A stretch of DNA of 44,328 nt from Gammaproteobacteria bacterium (GTDB lineage: Bacteria > Pseudomonadota > Gammaproteobacteria > Steroidobacterales > GCA-2729495), in contig SHZI01000010.1 of the NCBI GenBank assembly GCA_009692345.1, positions 1 through 44,328 of the forward strand. Direction: 5' to 3'. Positions within the stretch are counted from its first letter, which is position 1. Each line of letters starts with the position of its first letter. Shown here piece after piece: positions 1 through 8,747 of the stretch. Both the position numbers and the translations under genes were made by a program. The notes under the pieces were generated by a model. It had not been told where the DNA came from, made no database searches, and saw only the letters and a list, made by a program, of their open reading frames with translations.

Positions 1-683
1 GTCAGGGCGTGGGCGCGGACCTTGTCCACAAAGGCGTTGCCACCCAGGCCGCTCTCATCCACGTTCGCCACGTACATCACGGGCTTGGCCGTGAGCAGGA
101 ACATTTCGGCAATGGCCTGCCGGTGTTCCTCCGGGATCGGGAAGGTTCTTGCAGGCTGCCCCGCGTCGAGATGACTGCGAAGCTGCTGGAGCAGGTCCCG
201 CCGCGCCACGTCTTCCTTCTTGCCGGCCCGGGCTGCCTTCTCGGATTTCTCGGCGGCTTTCTCCACCCCGGCCAGATCCGCCAGCAGCAACTCGGTGTTG
301 ATCACCTCGATGTCATGGATCGGATCGATGCGGCCTGCCACGTGGATCACGTCGTCGTTCTCGAAGCAGCGCACCACATGGGCAATCGCGTGGGTCTCCC
401 GGATGTTGGCGAGGAATTTGTTGCCGAGGCCCTCGCCCTTCGAGGCCCCGGCCACGAGCCCGGCGATATCGACGAACTCCACGGTGGCCGGCAGGATTTT
501 CTCGGACTTCGCGATGGCGGCCAGTGGCTGCAGCCGCAGGTCCGGCACGGCGACCACGCCCACGTTGGGGTCGATGGTGCAGAAGGGGTAGTTCTCGGCA
601 GCGATACCTGCTGCCGTCAGCGCATTAAAGAGAGTGGACTTGCCGACGTTGGGCAAGCCGACGATGCCGCATTGGATGGCCAT
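1..683 (-). CDS. ychF: Ribosome-binding ATPase YchF (3' end outside window)
   Basis: Obg-family P-loop NTPase of the YchF/OLA1 type, an ATPase that associates with the ribosome. The protein begins MAIQCGIVGLPNVGKST; the Walker A motif GLPNVGKST lies at residues 9-17, followed by the switch region with DIAGLVAGASKGEGLGNKFL, which is diagnostic of YchF. About 227 residues are present and the gene runs off the left edge, so the C-terminal TGS domain is not seen. The start is the ATG (complement 681-683) immediately before the conserved N-terminus. It follows pth on the same strand, the usual pth-ychF order of gammaproteobacteria. Identification is firm; regulation is not visible. Confidence 0.95.
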   Translation of the reverse strand, partial: MAIQCGIVGLPNVGKSTLFNALTAAGIAAENYPFCTIDPNVGVVAVPDLRLQPLAAIAKSEKILPATVEFVDIAGLVAGASKGEGLGNKFLANIRETHAIAHVVRCFENDDVIHVAGRIDPIHDIEVINTELLLADLAGVEKAAEKSEKAARAGKKEDVARRDLLQQLRSHLDAGQPARTFPIPEEHRQAIAEMFLLTAKPVMYVANVDESGLGGNAFVDKVRAHAL

Positions 684-813
684 GGCAGTGAACCGGGACT
701 GAATCGGGCCGCCATGATACTTGGTCCCGGCACTGCTGCACGGTCGCGGAAGGCACTGGCCCGGGGCGAAGCTTTGTTAGGATTGCCACCGAACCAGAAC
801 CAAAGGCCCGTCC

Positions 814-1836
814 ATGCTCCAGACCTCGATTGCCGGCAGCCTCCCCCGCCCCGACTGGCTGGCCGAACCTGAAACCCTCAAAGGCGCCTGGAAGCTCTCC
901 GGCCAGGCCCTGGAGGACGGCAAGCGCAAGGCGGCCGCCGACTGGCTGCGCCACCAGGAAGATGCGGGCATCCAGATCGTCACCAACGGCGAGGTGTTTC
1001 GCACCCACTTCGTCCACGGCTTCCTGGAAGGCCTGACCGGCATCGACTGGCAGCAGATGACCCGCATGGGCATCCGCAACAACCGCTACGAACTCGACGT
1101 GCCCACTGTCGTGGGGCCGCTGTCCCGGCCGGCGGCGGTGCATCTCGACGAGGTGCGCTTCAGCCGCGCCCAGACGAAAGCCCAGTTCAAGTTCACTCTT
1201 CCCGGCCCGATGACCATCTGCGACACGATCGCCGACGGCTACTACGGCAGCCGGCCAAAGATGGCCCTGGCCTTCGCCGACATTCTCAATGCGGAGGCGA
1301 AGGAGCTGGAGGCGGCGGGGGTCGACGTCATCCAGTTCGACGAGCCGGCCTTCAACGTGTTCATGACCGAGGTCAAGGACTGGGGCATCGAAGCCCTGCA
1401 CCGGGCCATCGACGGACTCAAGTGCACGACGGCCGTGCACATCTGCTACGGCTACGGTATCCAGGCCAACCTGGACTGGAAGAAGTCGCTGGGCAGCGAG
1501 TGGCGCCAGTACGAGGAGATTTTTCCGGCGCTCAATGGCAGCCGCATCGATCAGATCTCCCTCGAGTGCGCGGGCTCGAACGTGCCCCTGTCCCTGCTCC
1601 GGCTCCTGCCGGACAAGCAGCTGATGGTCGGCGCGATCCAGGTCACGGGCGACCGGGTCGAGTCGCCGGCAGAAGTGGTGGCCACCCTGCGCGCTGCTGC
1701 CGAGCACGTGGAACTGGAACGCATCCTGCCCTGCACCAACTGCGGCATGGCGCCCATTGCCTACGACGCTGCGCTGGGCAAACTGCAGGCGCTGGGCGCC
1801 GGGGCTGAACTGCTCCGGCAGGGACGCCGGAGCTGA
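814..1836 (+). CDS. Core-MetE type methionine synthase (cobalamin-independent family)
   Basis: 340-residue protein equal to only the C-terminal catalytic barrel of cobalamin-independent methionine synthase MetE (full MetE is about 750 residues). The zinc/thiolate site is visible: His209 and Cys211 in HICYGYG, Glu251 in SLECAG and Cys310 in CTNCGMAP. The N-terminal MetE domain needed for methyltetrahydrofolate use is absent, so the methyl donor is probably not 5-methyl-THF in the MetE manner; core-MetE proteins are known to use other donors or partner proteins. The gene is divergent from ychF with a 130-bp gap and is followed after 5 bp by a small secreted protein. A complete MetH is also present at 14983-18693, so this gene may be auxiliary. 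Family call is confident; exact substrate is unknown. Confidence 0.85.
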   Translation: MLQTSIAGSLPRPDWLAEPETLKGAWKLSGQALEDGKRKAAADWLRHQEDAGIQIVTNGEVFRTHFVHGFLEGLTGIDWQQMTRMGIRNNRYELDVPTVVGPLSRPAAVHLDEVRFSRAQTKAQFKFTLPGPMTICDTIADGYYGSRPKMALAFADILNAEAKELEAAGVDVIQFDEPAFNVFMTEVKDWGIEALHRAIDGLKCTTAVHICYGYGIQANLDWKKSLGSEWRQYEEIFPALNGSRIDQISLECAGSNVPLSLLRLLPDKQLMVGAIQVTGDRVESPAEVVATLRAAAEHVELERILPCTNCGMAPIAYDAALGKLQALGAGAELLRQGRRS

Positions 1837-1841
1837 AGGTG

Positions 1842-2312
1842 ATGGGACGCGTCCCCGGGCAGACGCTGGCTCTACTGCTGCTGGCGGCAGGACTCTGCAG
1901 CCCCGGGCAGGCCCAGGGCCCCGAGCAGGAGCAGGGCCCCGAGCAGGAGCAGCAGCAGGATCAGGTTGCAGAGCAGGTGCCAGTGCCGGGTCCCCGTTAC
2001 TGGTTCCTCGACCGCCTGGGTGCGGGCGACCTGGTCCCGGCGGACTGGGCTCTGCTGCGGCAGAACATCAACCTCGCCCTCTATGCACTGTCGGATGGTG
2101 AGTCCGTGGGCTGGACCGACCCCCAGTTCGGGCACTCGGGCAGTGTGCGGGTGGTCAGCACCGTGACCGAGGGCGACCGGGTGTGCCGGAAACTGCGGGT
2201 CAGCGTGGATGCGGATGCAGGCAGCGATGACGGCATCTTCGAACTCTGCCGCTCGGGCAGCACCGGCTTCTGGCAACTCACGACCAGCACGCTGGCCCTG
2301 CACAACGACTAG
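1842..2312 (+). CDS. Small secreted protein, resembles RT0821/Lpp0805-type surface antigen domain
   Basis: About 156 residues. The N-terminus carries a signal peptide (hydrophobic LALLLLAAGLCSPGQAQ), then a Gln/Glu-rich linker made of a duplicated 18-bp unit encoding GPEQEQ, then a compact domain. That domain has the pattern W-x-D-P...G-x-S-G-S-V...C-R-K...C-R...W, which resembles the C-terminal domain of 17-kDa surface antigen / RT0821-Lpp0805 proteins; this is recognition by pattern, not a search result. Two cysteines after the signal peptide (in VCRKL and ELCRS) could form a disulfide. A GTG at 1839 directly precedes the ATG at 1842; the ATG is preferred. The stop shares a CTAG with the pth stop on the opposite strand, so the two genes converge with no gap. 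Confidence 0.6.
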   Translation: MGRVPGQTLALLLLAAGLCSPGQAQGPEQEQGPEQEQQQDQVAEQVPVPGPRYWFLDRLGAGDLVPADWALLRQNINLALYALSDGESVGWTDPQFGHSGSVRVVSTVTEGDRVCRKLRVSVDADAGSDDGIFELCRSGSTGFWQLTTSTLALHND

Positions 2313-2962
2313 CCCGCGGGACCGAACTCCCCGGTGGAATCAGAGCGCGGCGTGGCCGAATGCAGCTGGTGCATGGCCCGCTCGAGCCGCGACGGCTCCA
2401 GGCCCGACCGTTCCACGACAGAGCGCGCCAGCACTTCGACAGCACTGATGCCGGCGGCCATGGCGTCGAGGATCTGGAGGCGCTCATCCTTGCCCGGCGC
2501 GTGGAGCACGTAGCCCGTAACCAGGTCCCGGTGACCGGGATGCCCGATCCCGATGCGCAGGCGCAGGAAGTCCGCGCCGCAGGTGGCCAGGATATCCCGG
2601 AGGCCGTTGTGGCCCCCGTGCCCACCACCCTTCTTCAGGCGGGCCCCGCCCGGGGGCAGGTCCAGCTCGTCGTGGATAACGAGCAGCTGCTCGATGGAGA
2701 GGTTGTAGTAGTCCAGCACCTTGCGCACGCAGAGCCCGCTGCGATTCATGAAGGTGTCGGGCTTGATCAGGCGGACCGCCCGGCCCTCAAGGACACCCCG
2801 GCCCTCATCCCCATGGAGGTTGGACTGCGGCGAAAAACGGCTGCCGATATGGGCCGCCAGCTGATCGAGGAACCAGAAGCCGACGTTGTGCCGGTCGCCG
2901 GCGTGTTTCGGCCCGGGATTGCCGAGGCCGACGATGACGAGGGTGTCAGGGCTGCTTGCCAC
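2309..2962 (-). CDS. pth: Peptidyl-tRNA hydrolase
   Basis: Hydrolyses the ester bond of peptidyl-tRNAs released from stalled ribosomes. Family signatures are all present: IVGLGNPGPKHAGDRHNVGF with the catalytic His, the KPDTFMNRSG loop, VIHDELDLPPG with the catalytic Asp, and GGGHGGHNGLRDI. A longer reading frame begins at 3004, but that GTG lies inside the rho-independent terminator of rplY; the GTG at 2962 (protein VASSPDTLVIVGLGNPG) fits the family N-terminus and gives 217 residues, against about 190-200 usual. No clear Shine-Dalgarno is seen before it. Gene order rplY-pth-ychF is conserved in gammaproteobacteria. Confidence 0.93.
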   Translation of the reverse strand: MASSPDTLVIVGLGNPGPKHAGDRHNVGFWFLDQLAAHIGSRFSPQSNLHGDEGRGVLEGRAVRLIKPDTFMNRSGLCVRKVLDYYNLSIEQLLVIHDELDLPPGGARLKKGGGHGGHNGLRDILATCGADFLRLRIGIGHPGHRDLVTGYVLHAPGKDERLQILDAMAAGISAVEVLARSVVERSGLEPSRLERAMHQLHSATPRSDSTGEFGPAG

Positions 2963-2989
2963 GCCGACGAAGATAGCACCGCTACCAAG

Positions 2990-3018
2990 AAAAAGGCCGC
3001 GCACTGCGCGGCCTTTTT
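2990..3018. terminator. Bidirectional rho-independent terminator after rplY
   Basis: A GC stem of 8 bp (GGCCGCGC/GCGCGGCC) with a 3-nt loop is flanked by five A on one side and five T on the other. It lies 26 bp beyond the rplY stop on the minus strand and before the pth start, so rplY transcripts should end here at least partly. Confidence 0.85.
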
Positions 3019-3043
3019 CCGTCGGTGGCAGCCGGAGCCGCGC

Positions 3044-3835
3044 CTACTTCTTGTCGCCCTTCGCCGCGGGCTTGGCCGCCGCCGGTTTGGCGCCAGCCTT
3101 GCCCTTGTCGCCGCCCGCCTTGTCGCCGGCTTTCTCGGCACCGGCAGCAGCCTTGTCGCCGGCTTTCTCGGCACCGGCAGCAGCCTTGTCGCCCGCCCCC
3201 GGAACCGCAGCCACATCGGCCGTGGCGCCCGGCACAACCGCCACTTCCTCGACGGCGCGCAGGACGTGCACGTGCACGACCGGCAGGTCGCTATCGGAGT
3301 TGGCCAGGAAGCCCGGCACGTCGACGCCCTTCGGCAGCTTGAGATCCCGGATATGCAGCATGTCGTTCAGCTGCATGGGCGCAATGTCGACCTCGATGTA
3401 TTCCGGCAGATCCTGCGGCAGGCAGCTGACTTCGAGTTCCGTCAGCAGATGCGAGACGGAGGCACCGCCCAGCTTCACGCCGACTGAAAGCTCCTCGTTG
3501 ATGAAGTGCAACGGGATGGTCATGCGCAGCTTCTCGGTAGCCACGACCCGCTGGAGATCGAGGTGCAGGATGGCGCGCTTGGCCGGGTGGGCCTGGTAGT
3601 CGCGCACGATGGCCTGCAGCTTCTTGCCATCGAGGGTCACGGTGAGAATGCTGGAGAGGAAGGCCTCCTGGGCCATGTTTTTGTGCACGGCGTTGGTGTC
3701 GAAAGCCACGCCCGTGGGGGCCTGGCCGCCACCATACATAATGCCGGGGATCTTGCCTTCACGACGCAGGCGGCGGCTCGCACCTTTCCCTGCATCGCGC
3801 CGGGTTTCCGCGGCGAGACTGAACTGATGTGCCAT
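3044..3835 (-). CDS. rplY: Ribosomal protein bL25 (CTC/TL5 type, long form)
   Basis: 5S rRNA-binding protein of the large subunit. The start ATG at 3835 is set by a strong AAGGAG ribosome-binding site and by the N-terminus MAHQFSLAAETRRDAGKGASRR, typical of bL25. Residues up to about 95 form the L25 domain, and about 100-205 form the CTC/TL5 C-terminal beta domain (EVSCLPQDLPEYIEVDI, LPKGVDVPGF). The 263-residue length exceeds the common 200-220 because of a low-complexity Ala/Lys/Asp/Gly tail of about 55 residues, built partly from an 11-residue repeat (33-bp DNA unit). The basic tail could add RNA contacts; this is inference. Neighbours prs upstream and pth downstream are the standard order. 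Confidence 0.95.
   Translation of the reverse strand: MAHQFSLAAETRRDAGKGASRRLRREGKIPGIMYGGGQAPTGVAFDTNAVHKNMAQEAFLSSILTVTLDGKKLQAIVRDYQAHPAKRAILHLDLQRVVATEKLRMTIPLHFINEELSVGVKLGGASVSHLLTELEVSCLPQDLPEYIEVDIAPMQLNDMLHIRDLKLPKGVDVPGFLANSDSDLPVVHVHVLRAVEEVAVVPGATADVAAVPGAGDKAAAGAEKAGDKAAAGAEKAGDKAGGDKGKAGAKPAAAKPAAKGDKK
3119..3193. repeat. 33-bp in-frame tandem repeat in the rplY tail
   Basis: Two identical 33-bp units (3119-3151 and 3152-3184) plus 9 bp of a third. The unit encodes an 11-residue block of the type AGDKAAAGAEK on the minus strand, so copy-number change would keep the rplY frame. Confidence 0.9.
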
Positions 3836-3968
3836 TGAAATACTCCTTGGATTTTTGGTGTTCCGGGCCCCCTGCGACCAGGGGCCCGTCCCGAACGGGG
3901 CGCGCAGGATAGCACGGGCCGGGGAGATAGCCGTGGGGCAGCCCGCGACCGCCGGCTGGAGACCCCGG

Positions 3969-4109
3969 CCGCTACCGGGAGTACCCGGTGAGCGCGGCCG
4001 AGGCACACAGCCGTCGGCCGCTCGGCACAGGTACCGGGCCTCTGCCCAACGCGCAGCGGACCGACGGTGGGTGTCCTGTCCGGCGCTCACCGGGTACTCC
4101 CGGTAGCGG
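3969..4109. repeat. Long inverted repeat between rplY and prs
   Basis: Perfect 27-bp arms at 3969-3995 and 4083-4109 (core CTACCGGGAGTACCCGGTGA) enclose an 87-nt interior that itself has a smaller pairing (CCGTCGG near 4011 with CCGACGG near 4061). The interval from rplY (3835) to prs (4156) is 320 bp with no convincing gene; this stem-loop is its only notable content. It could be a structured leader or a small non-autonomous palindromic element. No terminal T-run is seen, so it does not look like a simple terminator. Confidence 0.75.
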
Positions 4110-4155
4110 ACAGGATTTCCCGCCGGGGGGACGCGGACTACGGAGTGCTAACCGG

Positions 4156-5109
<954 letters not shown>

Positions 5110-5140
5110 CGACAAGTGGCTGGTCCTCATTAAAGAGTAG

Positions 5141-5212
5141 CTGGGGCGGTAGGATTCGAACCTACGTATGGCGGGATCAAAACCCGCTGCCTAACCACTT
5201 GGCTACGCCCCA
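5141..5212 (-). tRNA. tRNA-Gln (anticodon TTG)
   Basis: The cloverleaf can be drawn on the minus strand: acceptor TGGGGCG/CGCCCCA, D arm around AGCCAAGTGGTTAGGCA, anticodon stem GCGGG/CCCGC with loop TTTTGAT giving anticodon TTG, and T arm with GGTTCGAATCC. The discriminator base is G and the 3' CCA is not encoded. Its position just upstream of prs matches the conserved tRNA(Gln)-prs pair of gammaproteobacteria. Confidence 0.95.
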
Positions 5213-5269
5213 AGTGCATCTGTTCAGAGGCGCAAGCATAACCATGCGCCGCCGCGCAATCTTACGCTG

Positions 5270-5887
5270 TCAGAATCGCCACTGGTCAATCACGAGACGG
5301 ATCCGTCCCACCGCACTCTGCAGGACGAGCTTGCGGGGCAGGGCAATTCTGCCCTCGGTCCGGTACTCGTCGAAACTGACCACCCAGCCGTCCTGGGTCA
5401 GACTGGCCAGCAGGCCGGTACTGTCCAGGGTTTCACTGGCTGGCGAAGCCAGGCCTGCCAGACCGACCAGCCAGCGCCGGGCATCGGCCATGGGCAGCGA
5501 CCAGCCCAGCTGCTCCTCAAGAAAGCGCTCGGCGGCATCCGGCCCGGCGTAGTCGACGGCGACTTCGCCCTGGCCGGACAGCACCGTAAGGCGGTCGGGA
5601 TCCCAACGGATTTCCCGGGCCTCGGCCCCGAAGGGACCAGCCACCCGCAACACCGTGCGGTCGCCGGTCTGGAGCCAGGTGAAGCTGCCCTGCCCGCTGG
5701 CCCCGGCTGTTTTCAGGGCAATCCGGCCCCGCGCCTCCCAGGTGTCGACAGCCTCGATAGCGGCCCGGCGCCCGGCCGGACTCAGGCGGGGTTCGCCGGG
5801 TCTCGGCGTAGTCGCACAACCGGCGAGTAAGCCGCAGGCCAGCGCGACCAGCAGGTGTCGCGTCGCTGAGGGACAGGGTCGGAACAT
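5270..5887 (-). CDS. lolB: Outer-membrane lipoprotein receptor LolB
   Basis: LolB receives lipoproteins from LolA and inserts them in the outer membrane. The 205-residue precursor has a lipoprotein signal peptide with lipobox LLAGC (Cys about residue 24), followed by the LolB fold: DTWEARGRIALKT, GSFTWLQTGDRTVLRVAGPFG, and LGWSLPMADARRWLVGL. Size matches the family. It starts 3 bp after the stop of the upstream TPR gene and is therefore co-transcribed with it, the same TPR-lolB pairing seen in Pseudomonas. Confidence 0.9.
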   Translation of the reverse strand: MFRPCPSATRHLLVALACGLLAGCATTPRPGEPRLSPAGRRAAIEAVDTWEARGRIALKTAGASGQGSFTWLQTGDRTVLRVAGPFGAEAREIRWDPDRLTVLSGQGEVAVDYAGPDAAERFLEEQLGWSLPMADARRWLVGLAGLASPASETLDSTGLLASLTQDGWVVSFDEYRTEGRIALPRKLVLQSAVGRIRLVIDQWRF

Positions 5888-5890
5888 GGG

Positions 5891-7639
5891 CTAGTACAGC
5901 AGGCGTTCGGCGGTATCCCGCACCGGCTTGCTGTCCGGGTACGCGACCGCTGCGGACCAGAGGAGATCAGTAGCAGCGGCCCGGTCACCGAGTCGCCAGA
6001 GCACCTCAGCGAGATGACTGGCGATTTCTGGATCCGGCAGCCGCTCCAGAGCCTCTTCAAGATGACTGCGGGCCTCCTCGGTACGCCCCAGCTTGAAGAG
6101 GGTCCAGCCCACACTGTCCTGAATGGCCGGGCTCTCCGGCAGGATCGCGTAAGCACGCCGCACGTAACCCCAGGCTTTCCGGGCCTGGCTCGTGCGGGAG
6201 GCCAGCAGGTAACCGTAGGCATTGGCAGCCAGGGGATCCTCCGGCGCCAGATCAGCGGCGGCCTTGAGGTCTGCCACGGCCTCAGCCAGGCGGCCCTGCT
6301 GCTCGAGGAGTGCGCCCCGGGAGAGCAGCACCGAGAGGGAGGCGGGCTTGTACTGCAGCGCCTTGCCATAGATCGCCAGCGCATCATCCGGCCGATCAAG
6401 CAGCTGGAACAGCTGGGCCTGGTATTCCAGCACCTCGAAGACCTGCCCGGGGCGGTCCTCCGCAAAGCGGGCGAGGTGCTCGATGGCCCGCTCGGGGGAG
6501 TCGGACCGGGCCAGAATGTCGGCGATGGCCAGCTGGGCGGGCAGCAGGTAGGTCCCGGAGCTGATGCGCTCGTAGAAGCGCTGGGCAGACTCCGCATCCC
6601 CCCGCTGGGCAGCGATCTGGGCGCGGAAGTAAAAGGCCTCAAAGCGCAGGGGGCCGGCATCGTCGAGCCGGTCGAGGCGCCGGTCGGCAGACTCCAGATC
6701 ACCGCTGGCGAGGTCCAGAAAGGCCAGCGTGCGCTCGATTTCCGGCCGGTCACCGTACTGCACCGCGAGGGCTCCCAGCTGCTGCCGCGCCTCGGCCGTC
6801 TGGCCGGCGTCCGCCAGCAGCCGGGCTGCTTCGATTGCCACGAGGGGGTCAGGACCCTCGTCGCCGGGGATTTTTTCCGCGCGGGACTCGTCACTGGTTA
6901 CCGCCCTGGGGTCCGGCATGAGCGCCGCCAGTTGCGCCAGGGCTTCCTCCTCCCGGCCGCTGGCCGCGAGGGCCCGGGCGACCAGCAACTGGGCCTCTTT
7001 CCAGCCCGGAGCGTCCTGGGCAGCGATGGCCCCGGCACCCAGCGCCAGGGGGTAATCCCGGGAACGCAGCGCGGCGGTGCCCAGCGCCAGTTGCAGTCCG
7101 GGAGCCAGCGGGTCCAGCGCGGTGAGGCGGGCCAGCAAACGGGTGGCCAGCGCGGCGTTGTCTTCGGCCGCCAGGTCGGACGCCAGTGCCAGGTACACCT
7201 CGTCCCGGCGGGGCTCCCCGGGCCCGAGGGCCGCGAGGAAATCGGGGACGGCAGCATCCACCGCATGCCGGCGCAGCTTCAGGCGTCCCAGGACCTCCCG
7301 CGGGAGCGGATTCTCCGGCGCCAGCGCTGCCCAGCGCGCGGCCGTCTGCTCGGCCAGCGCGTCGAAGCCGGCGCCGAACGTAAACTGGGTGGCCCGTTCT
7401 GCCACCGCCACATCCGGCGAGGCGTCAGCCGCCGCGGTGAAGGCCCTGGCCGCGGCCAGCAAGTCCCGCTCTTCCAGCGCCAGTTCGCCAGCACTGATCA
7501 GCTCTTCAGCACTCAGCACCCCGGGGGGGGCAGCAGCGACGGCGTTCGGGAGAACACCCAGAACAGCCAGCAGCACTGCGAGCCGGGCCAGGGGACGGAA
7601 GCATGTGGGGTAAGGTGCGCGGTTAGCGTCGGGATTCAC
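5891..7639 (-). CDS. Secreted tetratricopeptide-repeat protein upstream of lolB
   Basis: About 582 residues. A signal peptide ([19 protein letters not shown]) is followed by a long alpha-helical region of degenerate TPR/Sel1-like repeats rich in A-L-x-x-A-G/Y patterns, with clearer TPRs in the last 250 residues (for example [40 protein letters not shown]). The predicted product is periplasmic or outer-membrane associated, likely a scaffold. The frame continues upstream to 7996 but would run antisense through prfA; the GTG at 7639 gives a normal export signal and leaves 19 bp to the divergent prfA start. An ATG at 7672 is an alternative that would overlap prfA. In Pseudomonas the homologous position between hemA and lolB also holds a TPR gene; its role is unknown. 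Confidence 0.8.
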   Translation of the reverse strand: MNPDANRAPYPTCFRPLARLAVLLAVLGVLPNAVAAAPPGVLSAEELISAGELALEERDLLAAARAFTAAADASPDVAVAERATQFTFGAGFDALAEQTAARWAALAPENPLPREVLGRLKLRRHAVDAAVPDFLAALGPGEPRRDEVYLALASDLAAEDNAALATRLLARLTALDPLAPGLQLALGTAALRSRDYPLALGAGAIAAQDAPGWKEAQLLVARALAASGREEEALAQLAALMPDPRAVTSDESRAEKIPGDEGPDPLVAIEAARLLADAGQTAEARQQLGALAVQYGDRPEIERTLAFLDLASGDLESADRRLDRLDDAGPLRFEAFYFRAQIAAQRGDAESAQRFYERISSGTYLLPAQLAIADILARSDSPERAIEHLARFAEDRPGQVFEVLEYQAQLFQLLDRPDDALAIYGKALQYKPASLSVLLSRGALLEQQGRLAEAVADLKAAADLAPEDPLAANAYGYLLASRTSQARKAWGYVRRAYAILPESPAIQDSVGWTLFKLGRTEEARSHLEEALERLPDPEIASHLAEVLWRLGDRAAATDLLWSAAVAYPDSKPVRDTAERLLY

Positions 7640-7658
7640 ATCAGGGATAATAGCGGGA

Positions 7659-8741
7659 ATGCAGGCCTCCATTGTTGAAAAGCTCGAGAAACTCGTCGAC
7701 CGTTCCGAGGAACTCGGCGAGCTCCTGAATGACCCGAAGATCATCAGCGACCAGGCCCGGTTTCGGGATCTGTCCCGGGAATACTCGCAACTCACCGCCG
7801 TGGTCAGGCTGTTTCGGGAATGGCGCAGGACGGAAGCAGACCAGACTGCCGCCGCGGACATGCTGAACGACAGCGACGCCGAGATCCGGCGCCTGGGCCA
7901 GGAAGAAACCGGCCGCATCCGCAGCGAACTCGAGGCACTGGAAGCGCAGGTCCGCCTGCAGTTGATTCCGAAGGATCCCCTCGATGACAGCAACATCTAT
8001 CTGGAGATCCGCGCCGCGGCCGGCGGCGACGAGGCCGGCCTCTTTGCCGGCGACCTGTTCCGCATGTACTCCCGCTACGCGGCTGACCGGGGCTGGCAGA
8101 TCGAGGTCGTGAACTCGCAAAGCAGCGAGCACGGTGGCTTCAAGGAAATCATCAGCCGGATCGTCGGCCGCGGCGCCTTCTCGCGCCTCAAGTTCGAGTC
8201 CGGCGCCCACCGGGTGCAGCGGGTCCCGGCCACGGAAGCGCAGGGTCGCGTCCACACCTCAACCTGCACCGTGGCCGTCCTGCCCGAACCGGAGGAGATC
8301 GACGGCATCACGATCAATCCGGCAGAGCTGCGCACGGACACCTACCGGGCTTCCGGGGCCGGCGGCCAGCACGTCAACAAGACGGACTCTGCCGTGCGCA
8401 TCACCCACCTCCCCACGGGGCTGGTCGTGGAGTGCCAGGACGAGCGCTCCCAACACAAGAACCGCGCGCGGGCCCTCGCCCTGCTCAAGGCGAAGTTACT
8501 GGACCAGGCCCGGCAGAAGCAGCACAACGAACAGGCGGCCCGGCGCAAGAGTCAGGTCGGTACCGGCGACCGTTCCGAACGCATCCGCACCTACAACTTT
8601 GCCCAGAGCAGGGTCACCGACCACCGCATCAATCTCACGCTCTACAAGCTGGACGACGTTCTTGCCGGCAAGCTGGATGGCGTCATCGAGCCCCTCATCA
8701 ACGAATACCAGGCCGAGCAGTTGGCCGCCCTCGAAGGTTGA
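7659..8741 (+). CDS. prfA: Peptide chain release factor 1
   Basis: Recognises UAA and UAG and triggers peptide release. The 360 residues match RF1. The anticodon-like tripeptide PAT is at 190-192 and the catalytic GGQ at 235-237 (context [16 protein letters not shown]); Gln237 is the methylation target of PrmC, encoded at 13271-14137. In many gammaproteobacteria the order is hemA-prfA-prmC; here hemA is absent upstream and a 4.5-kb block separates prfA from prmC. RF1 is relevant to this window because six genes stop at TAG codons that sit in REP elements. Confidence 0.97.
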   Translation: MQASIVEKLEKLVDRSEELGELLNDPKIISDQARFRDLSREYSQLTAVVRLFREWRRTEADQTAAADMLNDSDAEIRRLGQEETGRIRSELEALEAQVRLQLIPKDPLDDSNIYLEIRAAAGGDEAGLFAGDLFRMYSRYAADRGWQIEVVNSQSSEHGGFKEIISRIVGRGAFSRLKFESGAHRVQRVPATEAQGRVHTSTCTVAVLPEPEEIDGITINPAELRTDTYRASGAGGQHVNKTDSAVRITHLPTGLVVECQDERSQHKNRARALALLKAKLLDQARQKQHNEQAARRKSQVGTGDRSERIRTYNFAQSRVTDHRINLTLYKLDDVLAGKLDGVIEPLINEYQAEQLAALEG

Positions 8742-8747
8742 TTTCTC

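Noticed and set aside
625-1707. Long minus-strand frame opposite the core-MetE gene
   Set aside because: No recognisable domain; it is antisense to a clear enzyme gene and arises from high GC content.
7640-7996. Upstream extension of the TPR gene
   Set aside because: It would place 119 codons antisense to prfA and before the signal peptide; a start at 7639 is far more plausible.
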